Below, piece after piece: positions 26,645-35,472 of a stretch of 64,000 bases of DNA. The notes beneath the pieces were generated by a model. It made no database searches and was not told where the DNA came from. It worked only from the letters and a program-made list of their open reading frames with translations. A program made the position numbers and the translations under genes. Source of the DNA: Streptomyces roseofulvus (GTDB lineage Bacteria > Actinomycetota > Actinomycetes > Streptomycetales > Streptomycetaceae). How positions within the stretch are numbered: position 1 is the first letter of the stretch; each line of letters opens with the position of its first letter. Where the stretch lies: the NCBI RefSeq assembly GCF_039534915.1, contig NZ_BAAAWE010000001.1:5394001-5458000 (forward strand). The letters run 5' to 3'.

Positions 26645-27631
26645 TCAGAGCCATCCCTCTTTCACCGCACGCGCGCCGGCCTCGAAGCGGCTGCGGGCGC
26701 CGAGCCGGGACATGAGCTCCGAGCTCATGCGGCGGACGGTCCGCAGGGAGACGCCGAGCCGCCGGGCGGCGATGTCGTCGGTGCAGCCGATGCCGAGGAG
26801 CATGACCAGTTCGCGTTCCTGCGGGGAGAGGTCGTGTGCGTCGCGGCGGGGTGCCTCGCCGAAGGGGGTGCCGGCCTCCCACAGGCGGTCGAAGAGGACG
26901 ACGAGGGCGTGGACGAGGCCGGGGCTGCGGACTTCGAGGGCGCCGGCCCGGCCGTCCTCCGGGTCGACGGGGACGAGGGCGGCCTCCCGGTCGACGATCA
27001 CCATGAGGAGCGGGACGACGGGCACCGTCCGCGCCTCGCCGCCGAGTTCGCAGTACCAGCGGACGTAGTCGACGGTCGGCTGGTCGTTGCGGAAGCTCTC
27101 CTGGTAGACGGAGCGGATGCGTACCCCGCGCTCCAGGGCGAGCTGGTCGAGGGGCTGGCTGGCGTCCATGGTGTCGGGGAGCTGGGCGCCTCCCACGAGG
27201 AGGGAGAGGCACTCCTCGCGGGCTCCCGCCGCGAGGGCTTCGAGCCGGTCGCGTACGGCTTCCAGGCCCACGACGCGCTCCACGACGTCGTGGCCGGGCC
27301 CTCCCGCCCCGGCGGTCCCGGGGCGGGAGGCGAGGATGTCGGCGACCGCCCGCTCGGCCCGTTCGACCTCGCGCCGGCGCCGGTTCAACTCGGCCTCGGC
27401 GCGGGCGAGGAGGAAGGAGAAGCTGACCTCGGGGTGGAAGGGCACGGGGGTGTCGGCGCCCTCCTCCAGGGCGACGAGGCGGGCCTCGGCGAGCTGCCCG
27501 AGGGCTTCGCGGACCCGGTCCTCCGTCCAGTCGAGCCGGGCGGCGAGGCCCGCGACGCCCTCCTCGGGCCGTTCCAGCATGAGCCGGTAGACGGTCTCCG
27601 CGGACCGATGAATTCCCAGCGCCTCCAACAA
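26645..27631 (-). CDS. LuxR-type regulator with N-terminal TrmB-like winged helix
   Basis: 328 residues. The N-terminus looks like a TrmB-type winged helix (VYRLMLERPEEGVAGLAARLDW). The middle is a TrmB/phospholipase-D-like sensor region, and the C-terminus is a LuxR helix-turn-helix (LSPQERELVMLLGIGCTDDIAARRLGVS...). These are abundant orphan regulators in Streptomyces. The gene is divergent from an aldo/keto reductase, with a 242-base intergenic region holding two DasR-like sites. The regulated gene is unknown. Confidence 0.8.
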   Translation of the reverse strand: MLEALGIHRSAETVYRLMLERPEEGVAGLAARLDWTEDRVREALGQLAEARLVALEEGADTPVPFHPEVSFSFLLARAEAELNRRRREVERAERAVADILASRPGTAGAGGPGHDVVERVVGLEAVRDRLEALAAGAREECLSLLVGGAQLPDTMDASQPLDQLALERGVRIRSVYQESFRNDQPTVDYVRWYCELGGEARTVPVVPLLMVIVDREAALVPVDPEDGRAGALEVRSPGLVHALVVLFDRLWEAGTPFGEAPRRDAHDLSPQERELVMLLGIGCTDDIAARRLGVSLRTVRRMSSELMSRLGARSRFEAGARAVKEGWL

Positions 27632-27704
27632 GGCGTCATCCCCCCGGGTGTGGCCATGTGTGCTGTGCGTGCGCGGTGACCGATCGTAAAGGGCCGCCCC
27701 TCAT

Positions 27705-27719
27705 CAGGTCTAGGCCAAT
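27705..27719. promoter_or_regulatory. DasR-like operator (dre), weaker half
   Basis: AGGTCTAGGCCAA, a near-palindrome related to the DasR consensus TGGTCTAGACCA. The same 13 bases occur 5' of dasA at 40257-40269. Confidence 0.55.
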
Positions 27720-27808
27720 CCGGAGCCGCCGGGAGTCCGTCAGGTCGGTGGCACCGGTGCCGGAGAACCGCTGCGGGAGCGGGAGTCGGTGATCCAAGAT
27801 GGAGCGGG

Positions 27809-27824
27809 ATTGGTCTAGTCCAAC
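27809..27824. promoter_or_regulatory. DasR-like operator (dre) upstream of the aldo/keto reductase
   Basis: ATTGGTCTAGTCCAAC differs from the core TGGTCTAGACCA only at one base of the right half. It lies 50 bases before the aldo/keto reductase start. Confidence 0.7.
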
Positions 27825-27873
27825 ACCGTCGTTCTCTTCTTCCTCCGCCCTTCCAGCGAAAGGACCCCGCCCC

Positions 27874-28800
27874 ATGGCGATCCCGCAGCACACCGTCGTC
27901 CTCGGCGCCCTCCCCTTCGGCACCACCGTCGACGAGGCCACCTCGTTCGCGATCCTCGACCGTTTCGCCGAACTCGGCGGCACCGTCGTCGACACCGCCA
28001 ACAACTACGCGTACTGGCTCGACGGGGCCACCGGTGACGAGAGCGAGACCACCGTCGGACGCTGGCTCGCCGCCCGCGGCAACCGCGACGGCCTCGTCCT
28101 CTCGACCAAGTGTGGCGCCCGCCCCCACCCCGGCACCGACACGTGGGAGGGCCTCTCCGAGAAGGTCGTCAAGACCGCCCTCGACGCCAGCCTCGCCCGC
28201 CTCGGCACCGACCGCGTCGACGTCTTCTGGACCCACGTCGAGGACCGCACCGTCCCCTTGGAGGAGACCGTCGGCGCCCTCGCCGACCTCGTCGACGAGG
28301 GGAAGGCCGGCGAACTCGGCGCCAGCAACCACGCCGCCTGGCGGGTCGAGCGCGCCCGCGCCCTGGCCGGCGACCGCCCCCGCTACACCCACCTGCAGAA
28401 CCGCCACTCCTACCTGGTGCCCCGCTTCGACAAGGCCCTGCCCTCCCCGGCGCACGTCCACGTCACCCGTGAGCACCTCGACTACGCCCGCTCCGAACAG
28501 CTCCCGGTCTGGGCCTACAGCGCCCTCCTCTCCGGCGGCTACACCCGGCCCGAGGTCGGCATCCCCGAGGCGTACGACCACCCCGGCACCCCGCCCCGGC
28601 TCGCCGCCCTCGCCGAGACCGCCCGTGAACTCGGCGCCACCGTCAACCAGGTCGTGCTCGCCTGGCTGCTCGGCGGGGAGACGCCCGTCCTGCCGATCGT
28701 CGGCGCCAGCCGCGTCGAGCAGATCGAGGAGGTCATGGGCGCGCTCGCGCTGACCCTCGACCCGGAGCAGCGCCGCCGCCTCGACGAGGCCGGCGCCTGA
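27874..28800 (+). CDS. aldo/keto reductase
   Basis: 308 residues of the AKR barrel. Catalytic Tyr is in DTANNYAYW and His in FWTHVED; Lys is in STKCGA and the first Asp lies just before the Tyr. The NADPH site (LPIVGASRVEQIEE) is near the C-terminus. The substrate is not predictable; a sugar or sugar-derived carbonyl is possible given the DasR-like operators upstream. ATG 27874 has AAAGGA upstream. The 3' end overlaps the convergent EEP gene by 68 bases. Confidence 0.85.
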   Translation: MAIPQHTVVLGALPFGTTVDEATSFAILDRFAELGGTVVDTANNYAYWLDGATGDESETTVGRWLAARGNRDGLVLSTKCGARPHPGTDTWEGLSEKVVKTALDASLARLGTDRVDVFWTHVEDRTVPLEETVGALADLVDEGKAGELGASNHAAWRVERARALAGDRPRYTHLQNRHSYLVPRFDKALPSPAHVHVTREHLDYARSEQLPVWAYSALLSGGYTRPEVGIPEAYDHPGTPPRLAALAETARELGATVNQVVLAWLLGGETPVLPIVGASRVEQIEEVMGALALTLDPEQRRRLDEAGA

Positions 28801-29890
28801 CCGTCCCCGCTCGGTCCGCCGCCGGGGCCGGGGAGACGAGGAGCTCCTGGCCCCGGTGGTCGGACAGGCCGGCCGGGTCGGTCAGCGCGTAGCGGTGCAC
28901 CCGCAGCGGCCCGCCGGCGAACGTCCAGTCGAGCCGCCACAGCGGCAGCGGCCCCTCGCTGTCCCAGCTCACCGGCAGCACCGACGACGAGGCCGACACC
29001 GCGTCCTCGAAGGCGCCCCGCAGCCCGTCCAGATCGCCCATCGCGGACGTCGTGTTGAAGTCGCCCGAGATCAGCAGCGGATACGGGTTCGCCCGGGCGT
29101 CCGCGAGGAGCGCCGCGTAGTGCTCCCGGCGCACCGCGTCGGTGTCCCGGACCACCCGGTAGAAGTCCCGGCTCAGCCAGTCGCGCTCGATGTCCAGCTG
29201 CACCGGGATGTGCACGTTGTAGAACGAGACCACCCGGCCCCGCACGTCCACGTCCGTGCGCAGCACCTTGTTCCGCTCGAACCGCTCCCGCCACGGCACC
29301 GACCGGTCGTCCGTCGCCTGCCCCCGGCCCACCGGCGGCGTGGCCACCACCGGGAAGCGCGACAGGGTCACCAGCTCCCCGCGCACCACCACCCGGTAGC
29401 CGGGGAAGGCCGCGCGCAGCGGGCCCAGCCGGTCGGTCTCCGTGGGGGTGCCGTCCACCCACGCCAGGTACTCCTGGAGCAGGTACACGTCGGCGTCCTT
29501 CGACCGCAGGAAGCGGTGGAACTCCTCCGGGTCGTCGGTGGTGTCCCAGTACAGCGTGTTCCAGGAGAAGACCCGCACCGCGTCCGCCGGCGCCGGCTCC
29601 GGGGCCCCGCCCGGCAGCAGCGCCCCCCAGTGCACCCCGGCCCGGCCCGCCCCCGCGAGCAGCAGCACCACGAGGGCGCCGGCGAGCCACCGCCGCCGCA
29701 CCCGGTCCCGTACGGCCGGACAGAGGGCGAGCAGCGCCGGCGGCACGGCGAGGAAGAGGACCGGGGGAGCGAGGTCCGGCAGCAGCCACGGCCACCACCT
29801 CCCGCTGAGCAGGAGACCCGGCAGGACCAGCAGGGCCCACCCCGCCACGGCGACGGCGAGCAGGCGCGGGAAGAACGTCCGGTGATTCAC
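28733..29890 (-). CDS. membrane-anchored endonuclease/exonuclease/phosphatase (EEP) family protein
   Basis: 385 residues. Three hydrophobic segments (first ~90 residues) precede an EEP domain with FSWNTLYWD, LLQE, FYNVHIPVQ, SGDFNT (catalytic/metal residues) and a late LDWTF and SDHRG. The domain is probably outside the membrane. It is clearly paralogous to the EEP at 36477-37712 (shared SRFPVV, KVLRTD and YNVHI blocks). It is divergent from the seven-gene operon. The Arg-rich C-terminal tail runs antisense into the aldo/keto reductase end. Phosphomono- or diesterase; substrate unknown. Confidence 0.8.
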   Translation of the reverse strand: MNHRTFFPRLLAVAVAGWALLVLPGLLLSGRWWPWLLPDLAPPVLFLAVPPALLALCPAVRDRVRRRWLAGALVVLLLAGAGRAGVHWGALLPGGAPEPAPADAVRVFSWNTLYWDTTDDPEEFHRFLRSKDADVYLLQEYLAWVDGTPTETDRLGPLRAAFPGYRVVVRGELVTLSRFPVVATPPVGRGQATDDRSVPWRERFERNKVLRTDVDVRGRVVSFYNVHIPVQLDIERDWLSRDFYRVVRDTDAVRREHYAALLADARANPYPLLISGDFNTTSAMGDLDGLRGAFEDAVSASSSVLPVSWDSEGPLPLWRLDWTFAGGPLRVHRYALTDPAGLSDHRGQELLVSPAPAADRAGTVRRRPRRGGGAAPGRGSARARP

Positions 29891-30013
29891 GACCGGGAAC
29901 GCTAACAGCCGTCAACTGCCCTGAGGGGGCGTGCTGTTGACCGTCTCGAACTGCGAGAAGAGGCGATACGGGAACGATACGCGACCCATACGCGGCCCTG
30001 GTGTGCTCTTCCC

Positions 30014-31024
30014 ATGACGCAAACCGTGTCGGTCGTCATACCGGCCCACAACTCCGCACGCACACTCGACGCCTGCCTCAGCTCCGTCCACGCCCAGACC
30101 CACCCGATCCACGAGGTCATCGTCGTCGACGACGGCTCCACCGACGCCACCGCCGAGATCGCCCGCCGCCACCCCTGCACCCTCCTCGGCGACGGCGTCA
30201 ACCGGGGCGTCTCCGCCGCCCGCAACGCGGGCATCGCCGCCGCCACCGGCGAGGTCCTCTTCTTCCTCGACTCCGACGAGGCCCTCACCCCCGACTCGGT
30301 CGCCAACGCCCTGGAGCTCCTGCGCGCCGACCCCGCCTGCGGCTGCGTGCACGGCGTCATCGCCCCCGAACCGCTCTACGACGACGGCCCCGTCGAGTGG
30401 TACAAGACCCTCCACGCCCACTGGTGGCGGGCCCGCGGCGCCGGAGTCGTCGAGACCGCCTTCTTCGCCCAGGCGGCCGTGCCCCGCGAGGTCTTCGAAC
30501 GGCTCGGCGGCTTCGACGAGACGCTGCGGGACTCCGAGGACCTGGAGTTCAGCGACCGGCTCGCCCCCCACTACCGGATCGTCCTCACCGACCGGGTCGC
30601 CGCGCGGCACGACGAGGAGCACCGCCTCGGCCCCCTCCTCGCCGAGACCTACCGCCGCGCCCTGCTCCTCGTCCCCGCCCTGCGCTCCGCCCGCGCCGGA
30701 GGCCGCACCAACCTCACCGCCAACACCCCCGCCTCCGTCCTCACCGCGGCCCTCCTCCTCGGCTCCCTGCCCCCGGCGCTCCTCCTCGGCGGGGCGCTGC
30801 CCTGGCTCGCGCCCGCCGCCGGACTGCTCGCCTTCTGCCTCGCCAACGCCGGACTCATCGGCTTCGCCGCCCGCCGCAAGGGCCCCGCGTTCGCCGCCTT
30901 CTTCACCGCCGTCCACCTCGCCTGCCACACCGCCCTGCTCGCCGGCGCCGCCGTCGGAGCCCTCCGCTCGCTGCGCCCCCGGGCCGCCGCCGGCCGGCCG
31001 CGGGAGAGGACGGCCGTCCGGTGA
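30014..31024 (+). CDS. family 2 glycosyltransferase with C-terminal membrane helices
   Basis: 336 residues. A GT-A domain carries VVIPAHNS, VVDDGSTD, the DxD-like LDSDEA and a catalytic DSEDLEFS. Two or three transmembrane helices follow from about residue 240. It is homologous to the GT2 at 35473-36480, including the C-terminal FAAFFTAVHLACHTA block. First gene of the plus-strand operon; its GTGA overlap couples it to the flippase-like gene. Acceptor probably lipid-linked; donor unknown. Confidence 0.85.
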   Translation: MTQTVSVVIPAHNSARTLDACLSSVHAQTHPIHEVIVVDDGSTDATAEIARRHPCTLLGDGVNRGVSAARNAGIAAATGEVLFFLDSDEALTPDSVANALELLRADPACGCVHGVIAPEPLYDDGPVEWYKTLHAHWWRARGAGVVETAFFAQAAVPREVFERLGGFDETLRDSEDLEFSDRLAPHYRIVLTDRVAARHDEEHRLGPLLAETYRRALLLVPALRSARAGGRTNLTANTPASVLTAALLLGSLPPALLLGGALPWLAPAAGLLAFCLANAGLIGFAARRKGPAFAAFFTAVHLACHTALLAGAAVGALRSLRPRAAAGRPRERTAVR

Positions 31025-32088
31025 CCGCGCTGCTGCGCCGCCTCCTCACCCCCGTCGTGGTCCTCGCCGCCCTCGTCGGCGTGTACCTCCTCGTCCGCGA
31101 CCAGGGCGCCGAGGCCGCCCGGGCCTTCGCCCGCGCCGACGCGCTCCCGCTGCTCGCCGCCTCCGTCCTCGCCAACATCGCCGGACTCGTCCTCGCCGTC
31201 CACGCCTGGCGGGTCCTCATCCCCGGCGACCACCCGATCCGGGGCCTGCGCGCCGCCAAGATCTACTTCCTCGGGCAGCTCAGCAAGTACGTGCCCGGCC
31301 GCGTCTGGGGCGTCCTCACGCACATCGCCCACGGCCGCGAGGCCGGGGTGCCCGCCGCCCGGATGACCTCCGCGTACGTGCTCAGCCTCGCCCTCACCCT
31401 GCTCACCGGCGCCGCCGTCGGGCTCGCCGCCGCCCCCGCCGCCCTGCCCGGACAGTGGTACTGGCTCTGCCCGCCGGCCCTCCTCTTCCTCGCCGGGCTC
31501 GTCCGCCCCGCCCTGCTCACCCGCCCCGTCACCGCCCTGACCCGGCTCGCCCGCCGCCCCGTCGACCCGCCGCCGGACACCGCCGTCCGCCGGGCCGTCC
31601 TCCTCGCCCTCGCCTCCTGGACCGCCTCCGGCCTCCACCTGTGGCTCCTGCTCCTCGCGGTCGGCGCGCCCCCGTGGGCCGGGCTCGGCGCGGCCGTCGG
31701 CGGCTTCGCCCTGGCGACCGTGGTCAGCAGCCTCGCCGTGATCGTCCCCGACGGCTGGGGGGTGCGGGAGCTGACCCTCACCGCCGCCCTCGCCACCGTC
31801 CTGCCCGGCGGGCTCGCCGCGGCCGCCGCGATCGCCAGCCGGCTGGTCTGCGTGCTCGCCGAACTCGGCAGCTCCGCGGTCGTCCTGGCCTGGTCCCGCC
31901 TCCGGCACGGCACGCCGGGGAAGACCGCGCCCCCGGCCGCCGAGCCCCCGGCCCGTACCCCTGCCCCCACCCCCGTCCCGACCTCGACCCGCGTCCCGAC
32001 CCCCACCCCCGTCGCGACCCCCATCCCCACCCCCCACCCGTACGCCCTCACCGCACCGATCGGAGACGACACCCGTGTACACCCTTGA
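31021..32088 (+). CDS. flippase-like integral membrane protein (LPG-synthase TM / UPF0104 fold)
   Basis: 355 residues with about eight transmembrane helices and the family blocks KIYFLGQLSKYVPG and PDGWGVREL. Such proteins are related to lysylphosphatidylglycerol flippases and to glycolipid transporters near glycosyltransferases. The cytoplasmic C-terminus (bases ~31950-32045) is an unusual Thr-Pro-rich low-complexity tail with many PTP repeats. GTG 31021 overlaps the GT2 stop, and the gene overlaps the next by 14 bases. Role inferred: translocation of a lipid-linked product. Confidence 0.75.
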   Translation: MTALLRRLLTPVVVLAALVGVYLLVRDQGAEAARAFARADALPLLAASVLANIAGLVLAVHAWRVLIPGDHPIRGLRAAKIYFLGQLSKYVPGRVWGVLTHIAHGREAGVPAARMTSAYVLSLALTLLTGAAVGLAAAPAALPGQWYWLCPPALLFLAGLVRPALLTRPVTALTRLARRPVDPPPDTAVRRAVLLALASWTASGLHLWLLLLAVGAPPWAGLGAAVGGFALATVVSSLAVIVPDGWGVRELTLTAALATVLPGGLAAAAAIASRLVCVLAELGSSAVVLAWSRLRHGTPGKTAPPAAEPPARTPAPTPVPTSTRVPTPTPVATPIPTPHPYALTAPIGDDTRVHP

Positions 32089-33475
32089 CGACGCCGAGCG
32101 CCTCGACGTGGACCAGGTCCACGCCCTCTACCGCCGCTACGTGAACAAGAGCCAGGTCTCCCTCATGACCTCCTTCGGCTTCGGCCGCGAGCTGGTCCGG
32201 AGCGCCGAGGGCGCCCACCTCACCCTCACCGACGGACGCCGGATCCTCGACCTCACCGGCGGCGTCGGCGTCCTCAACCACGGCCACAACCACCCCCGCA
32301 TCCTCGCCGCCCGCGAGCGCTTCGCCCGCGACAAGCGGATGGAGGTCCACAAGACCTACTTCTCGCCCTACCTCGCCGCCCTCGGCCACAACCTCGCCGA
32401 GATCCTCCCCGGCGACCTGAACATGGCCTTCCTGCCGAACTCCGGCGCCGAGGCCGTCGAGGGCGCCGTCAAGCTCGCGTACAAGTACCACAACGGCAGG
32501 CGGAACACCGTGCTGCGCGCCGACTGCGCCTTCCACGGCAAGCTGCTCGGCTCCGGCGGACTCACCGGCCAGGCCCAGTTCGGCTTCCCCACCATTCCCG
32601 GCGTCGACACCTTCCGCTACGGCGACCTCGACTCCGTCCGCCGGGCCGTCGCCGCCCACAAGGGCGACGTGTACGCCCTGCTCATCGAGCCGTTCAGCGC
32701 CTCCACCATCCAGTGGTGCTCCGAGGAGTTCCTGCGCGGGCTGCGCGAGATCTGCGACCGGGAGAAGATCGTCCTGATCTTCGACGAGATCTACACCGGC
32801 TGGGGCAAGACCGGCTCCCTCTTCCACTTCATGCGCTATCCCGGCCTCGTCCCGGACGTCCTCACCACCTCGAAGTCCTTCGGCGGCGGCAAGTCCTCCG
32901 TCTCCGCCTACATCGCCCGCGAGCCGGTCTTCCGCAAGGCGTACGACAACCTCGGCGACGCCCTGATGAACTCCACCTCCACCACCTACTACGGCTTCGG
33001 CGAGGAGTGCGCCACCGCCCTCGAAGCCGTCAACATCGCGGTGGAGGACGACTACCCGGCCCGCGCCCGCGCCCTCGGAGCCGTACTCGAACCCGGTCTC
33101 GAACGCCTCGCCAAGCAGTACCCCGACGAGATCGGGCGGATCGCCGGCGCCGGCGCCCTGTGGGGCGTCTTCATCGAGGGCGGGCCCAAGATCCTCGACC
33201 TGGTCGCCAAGCTCGCCCCCGGCGGCATGGCCCGCGACCCCCGCTTCAAGACCAAGCTCGTGACCTGCGCCGTCATCAACGCGCTCTACCAGGACCACGA
33301 CATCTACACGTACTACACGCTCAACGGGAACAACCCGCTGATCATCGGCCCCTCCCTGGTGACCGAACCCGAGGAGGCCGAGCGCGTGATCGGCGCCCTC
33401 GACGACGTCCTCTCCCGCGGCCTCACCGGCCTCGTCGCCCGTTTCATCAAGCAGAAGGTGAGCTCCCAGTGGTGA
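32075..33475 (+). CDS. class III PLP-dependent aminotransferase
   Basis: 466 residues. The PLP core is visible: GAEAVEGAVK, the cofactor Asp in LIFDEIYTGWGKTG (Asp237) and the Schiff-base Lys in TTSKSFGGG (Lys267). It resembles diaminobutyrate/ornithine and glutamate-1-semialdehyde type enzymes, but no close subfamily is evident. Clustered with an SDR, GTs and a UbiA enzyme, it probably aminates a sugar or polyol intermediate. GTG 32075 follows a CGGAG site. Coupled to the SDR gene through GTGA. Confidence 0.85.
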   Translation: MYTLDDAERLDVDQVHALYRRYVNKSQVSLMTSFGFGRELVRSAEGAHLTLTDGRRILDLTGGVGVLNHGHNHPRILAARERFARDKRMEVHKTYFSPYLAALGHNLAEILPGDLNMAFLPNSGAEAVEGAVKLAYKYHNGRRNTVLRADCAFHGKLLGSGGLTGQAQFGFPTIPGVDTFRYGDLDSVRRAVAAHKGDVYALLIEPFSASTIQWCSEEFLRGLREICDREKIVLIFDEIYTGWGKTGSLFHFMRYPGLVPDVLTTSKSFGGGKSSVSAYIAREPVFRKAYDNLGDALMNSTSTTYYGFGEECATALEAVNIAVEDDYPARARALGAVLEPGLERLAKQYPDEIGRIAGAGALWGVFIEGGPKILDLVAKLAPGGMARDPRFKTKLVTCAVINALYQDHDIYTYYTLNGNNPLIIGPSLVTEPEEAERVIGALDDVLSRGLTGLVARFIKQKVSSQW

Positions 33476-34491
33476 TCACGATCACCGGCGCGGCCGGCAT
33501 GCTCGGCTCCCGCCTGGCCGAACGACTCCTCGCGGAAGGCCACGAGGTGCGCGGCGTCGACCTGCGCCCCGGCCCCGGCGTCGTCCTCACCGGCGACATC
33601 CGCGACCGCGAGCTGATGGACAGGGCGCTCGACGGCGCCGACGTCCTCGTCCACGCCGCCGCCGCCCTGCCCAGCTACCCCGACGAGCAGATCCGCTCGA
33701 TCATCGTCGGCGGCACCCGGAACGTCTTCGCCGCCGCCGCGGCCGCCGGCACCCCCCGCGTCGTCCACATCTCCTCGACCGCCGTCTACGGCCTGCCGAC
33801 CGTCGTGCCCACGCCCGAGGAGTACCCGCGCGAACCCGTCGACACCTACAGCCGCGCCAAGGCGGCCGCCGAGGAGATCGCCGAGCGGTACCGGGACGAG
33901 GGCATGTGCGTGCCGATCCTGCGGCCCAAGACCTTCGTCGGCCCCGGCCGGATGGGCCTCTTCTCCATGCTCTTCGAATGGGCCGAGGAGGGCCGCAACT
34001 TCCCCGTCCTCGGCAAGGGGAACGTCAGGATCCAGATGTTCGCGGTGGACGACCTCGTCGACGCCGTCGTCACCGTCATCCACGCCGAGGACGAGGTCGC
34101 CAACGACACGTACAACCTCGCCGCCGCCGAGTTCGGCACCCTCCGCGAGGACTTCCAGGCCGTCCTGGACGCCGCCGGGCACGGCAAGCGGGTCGTCGGC
34201 CTGCCCGCCCGGCCCGCGCTCGCCCTGCTCAGCCTGCTCCAGAAGGCGAAGCTCTCGCCGGTGTACGGGCGGCTGCTGCACAAGCTGATGGACGACTCGT
34301 ACGTCTCCATCGACAAGGCCAAGGCCCGCCTCGGCTTCTCCCCGCGCCACTCCAACGCCGACGCCGTCCTGCGCACCTACGACTGGTGGCGCACCGCCCG
34401 GCACACCACCCCGGCGGCGGGCGCCACCGGGCGCACCAGCAGGGACCCCTGGAAGCAGGGGCTGCTCTCCACCGCGAAGATCTTCTTCTGA
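33472..34491 (+). CDS. extended SDR, NAD-dependent epimerase/dehydratase
   Basis: 339 residues. Rossmann motif TGAAGMLGSR (5-14), catalytic Ser in HISSTAVYG (99-107) and YxxxK at Tyr126/Lys130. Extended SDRs of this type act on nucleotide sugars (epimerase, dehydratase or reductase). The exact reaction is not predictable. GTG 33472 overlaps the aminotransferase stop; the neighbouring GTG 33469 is an alternative. The C-terminal ~25 residues are basic and hydrophobic. Next gene is 11 bases away. Confidence 0.85.
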   Translation: MITITGAAGMLGSRLAERLLAEGHEVRGVDLRPGPGVVLTGDIRDRELMDRALDGADVLVHAAAALPSYPDEQIRSIIVGGTRNVFAAAAAAGTPRVVHISSTAVYGLPTVVPTPEEYPREPVDTYSRAKAAAEEIAERYRDEGMCVPILRPKTFVGPGRMGLFSMLFEWAEEGRNFPVLGKGNVRIQMFAVDDLVDAVVTVIHAEDEVANDTYNLAAAEFGTLREDFQAVLDAAGHGKRVVGLPARPALALLSLLQKAKLSPVYGRLLHKLMDDSYVSIDKAKARLGFSPRHSNADAVLRTYDWWRTARHTTPAAGATGRTSRDPWKQGLLSTAKIFF

Positions 34492-34502
34492 GGGGCCGTG
34501 CC

Positions 34503-35435
34503 ATGACCCAGCTCACCACCGACGACGCCACCCGCACAGCGGAGACGCCGGCTCCGGACCCGTCCTCCCCACCCGCCCGCCGCCGGCGCGCCCTCCCCGC
34601 GCCGCTCGCCCTCCTCCGCCCGGGCCAGTGGCCCAAGAACCTGTTGGTGGTCCCGCTGGCACTGCTCGGCGGCGGCTGGCACGGCGGCGGCGCCGCCCGC
34701 GTCGGACTCGCGCTCGGCGCCTTCATCCTCGCCTCCTCGCTCGTCTACGTCCTCAACGACGTGGCCGACGTGGAACGCGACAAGCGGCACCCCGTGAAAC
34801 GGCACCGCCCGCTCGCCTCCGGCCGGATGAGCATCACCGCCGCCTGGACCACGGCCGCCGTCCTCTCCGCCCTCCTCGCCCCCGCCCTCCACGCCCTCGG
34901 ACCCGGCGGCGCCCTCGTCGTGGGCGCCTACCTCGCGGTCAACGCCGCCTACAGCTGGAAGCTCAAGCACGTTCCGCTGATCGACGTCTTCGTCGTCGCC
35001 ACCGGCTTCGTCCTGCGCCTCCTCGGCGGGTACGAGGCCACCGGCCGGCCCGCCGAGATGTGGCTGGTCCTCACGGTCCTCGCCTTCTGCCTGGTCCTCA
35101 TCCTCGGCAAGCGGCGCCACGAACTCGGCGTCTCCGGCACCGGCCACCGCCCCGCGCTCGTCGGCTACTCGGCGCACTTCCTCGACCTTGTCCTGGTGCT
35201 CTGCTCCGGCCTCGCCGTCGTCGGCTACCTGCTCTACCTGCGCACCGAGTCCGGCTTCGGCCCGTACGCGCTGCTCACCGTGGTCTGCGCGCTCCTGGCC
35301 CTCTTCCGCTACCTCCAGGTCGTGGTGGTCGACGGAGGCGGCGGCGAACCGGTCAGGACCCTGCTGCGCGACCGCCTCATGCTCGCCAACTCCGCCGTGT
35401 GGGGCGCCCTGCTGCTGCCCCAGCTCGCCGGCTGA
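34503..35435 (+). CDS. UbiA-family polyprenyl-phosphate phosphoribosyltransferase (DPPR synthase-like)
   Basis: 310 residues. After a ~40-residue hydrophilic N-terminus there are about eight helices. The first Asp motif (N85-D86-x-x-D89-x-x-x-D93 followed by RHPVKRHRPLASG) and the later YSWKLKHVPLID block match mycobacterial decaprenyl-phosphate phosphoribosyltransferase (Rv3806c), not menaquinone or haem prenyltransferases. That enzyme makes polyprenyl-phosphoryl-ribose-5-phosphate, the pentose donor precursor for arabinofuranose. The same activity is inferred here. Confidence 0.85.
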   Translation: MTQLTTDDATRTAETPAPDPSSPPARRRRALPAPLALLRPGQWPKNLLVVPLALLGGGWHGGGAARVGLALGAFILASSLVYVLNDVADVERDKRHPVKRHRPLASGRMSITAAWTTAAVLSALLAPALHALGPGGALVVGAYLAVNAAYSWKLKHVPLIDVFVVATGFVLRLLGGYEATGRPAEMWLVLTVLAFCLVLILGKRRHELGVSGTGHRPALVGYSAHFLDLVLVLCSGLAVVGYLLYLRTESGFGPYALLTVVCALLALFRYLQVVVVDGGGGEPVRTLLRDRLMLANSAVWGALLLPQLAG

Positions 35436-35472
35436 CCGCCCCCTCCAGACCCTCCCCAGCATCGAGGAACCC

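Noticed and set aside
29937..29970. Promoter with TTGACC and GATACG before the seven-gene operon
   Set aside because: The spacing of 22 bases is too long for a standard promoter and the repeated GATACG is not a known sigma motif.
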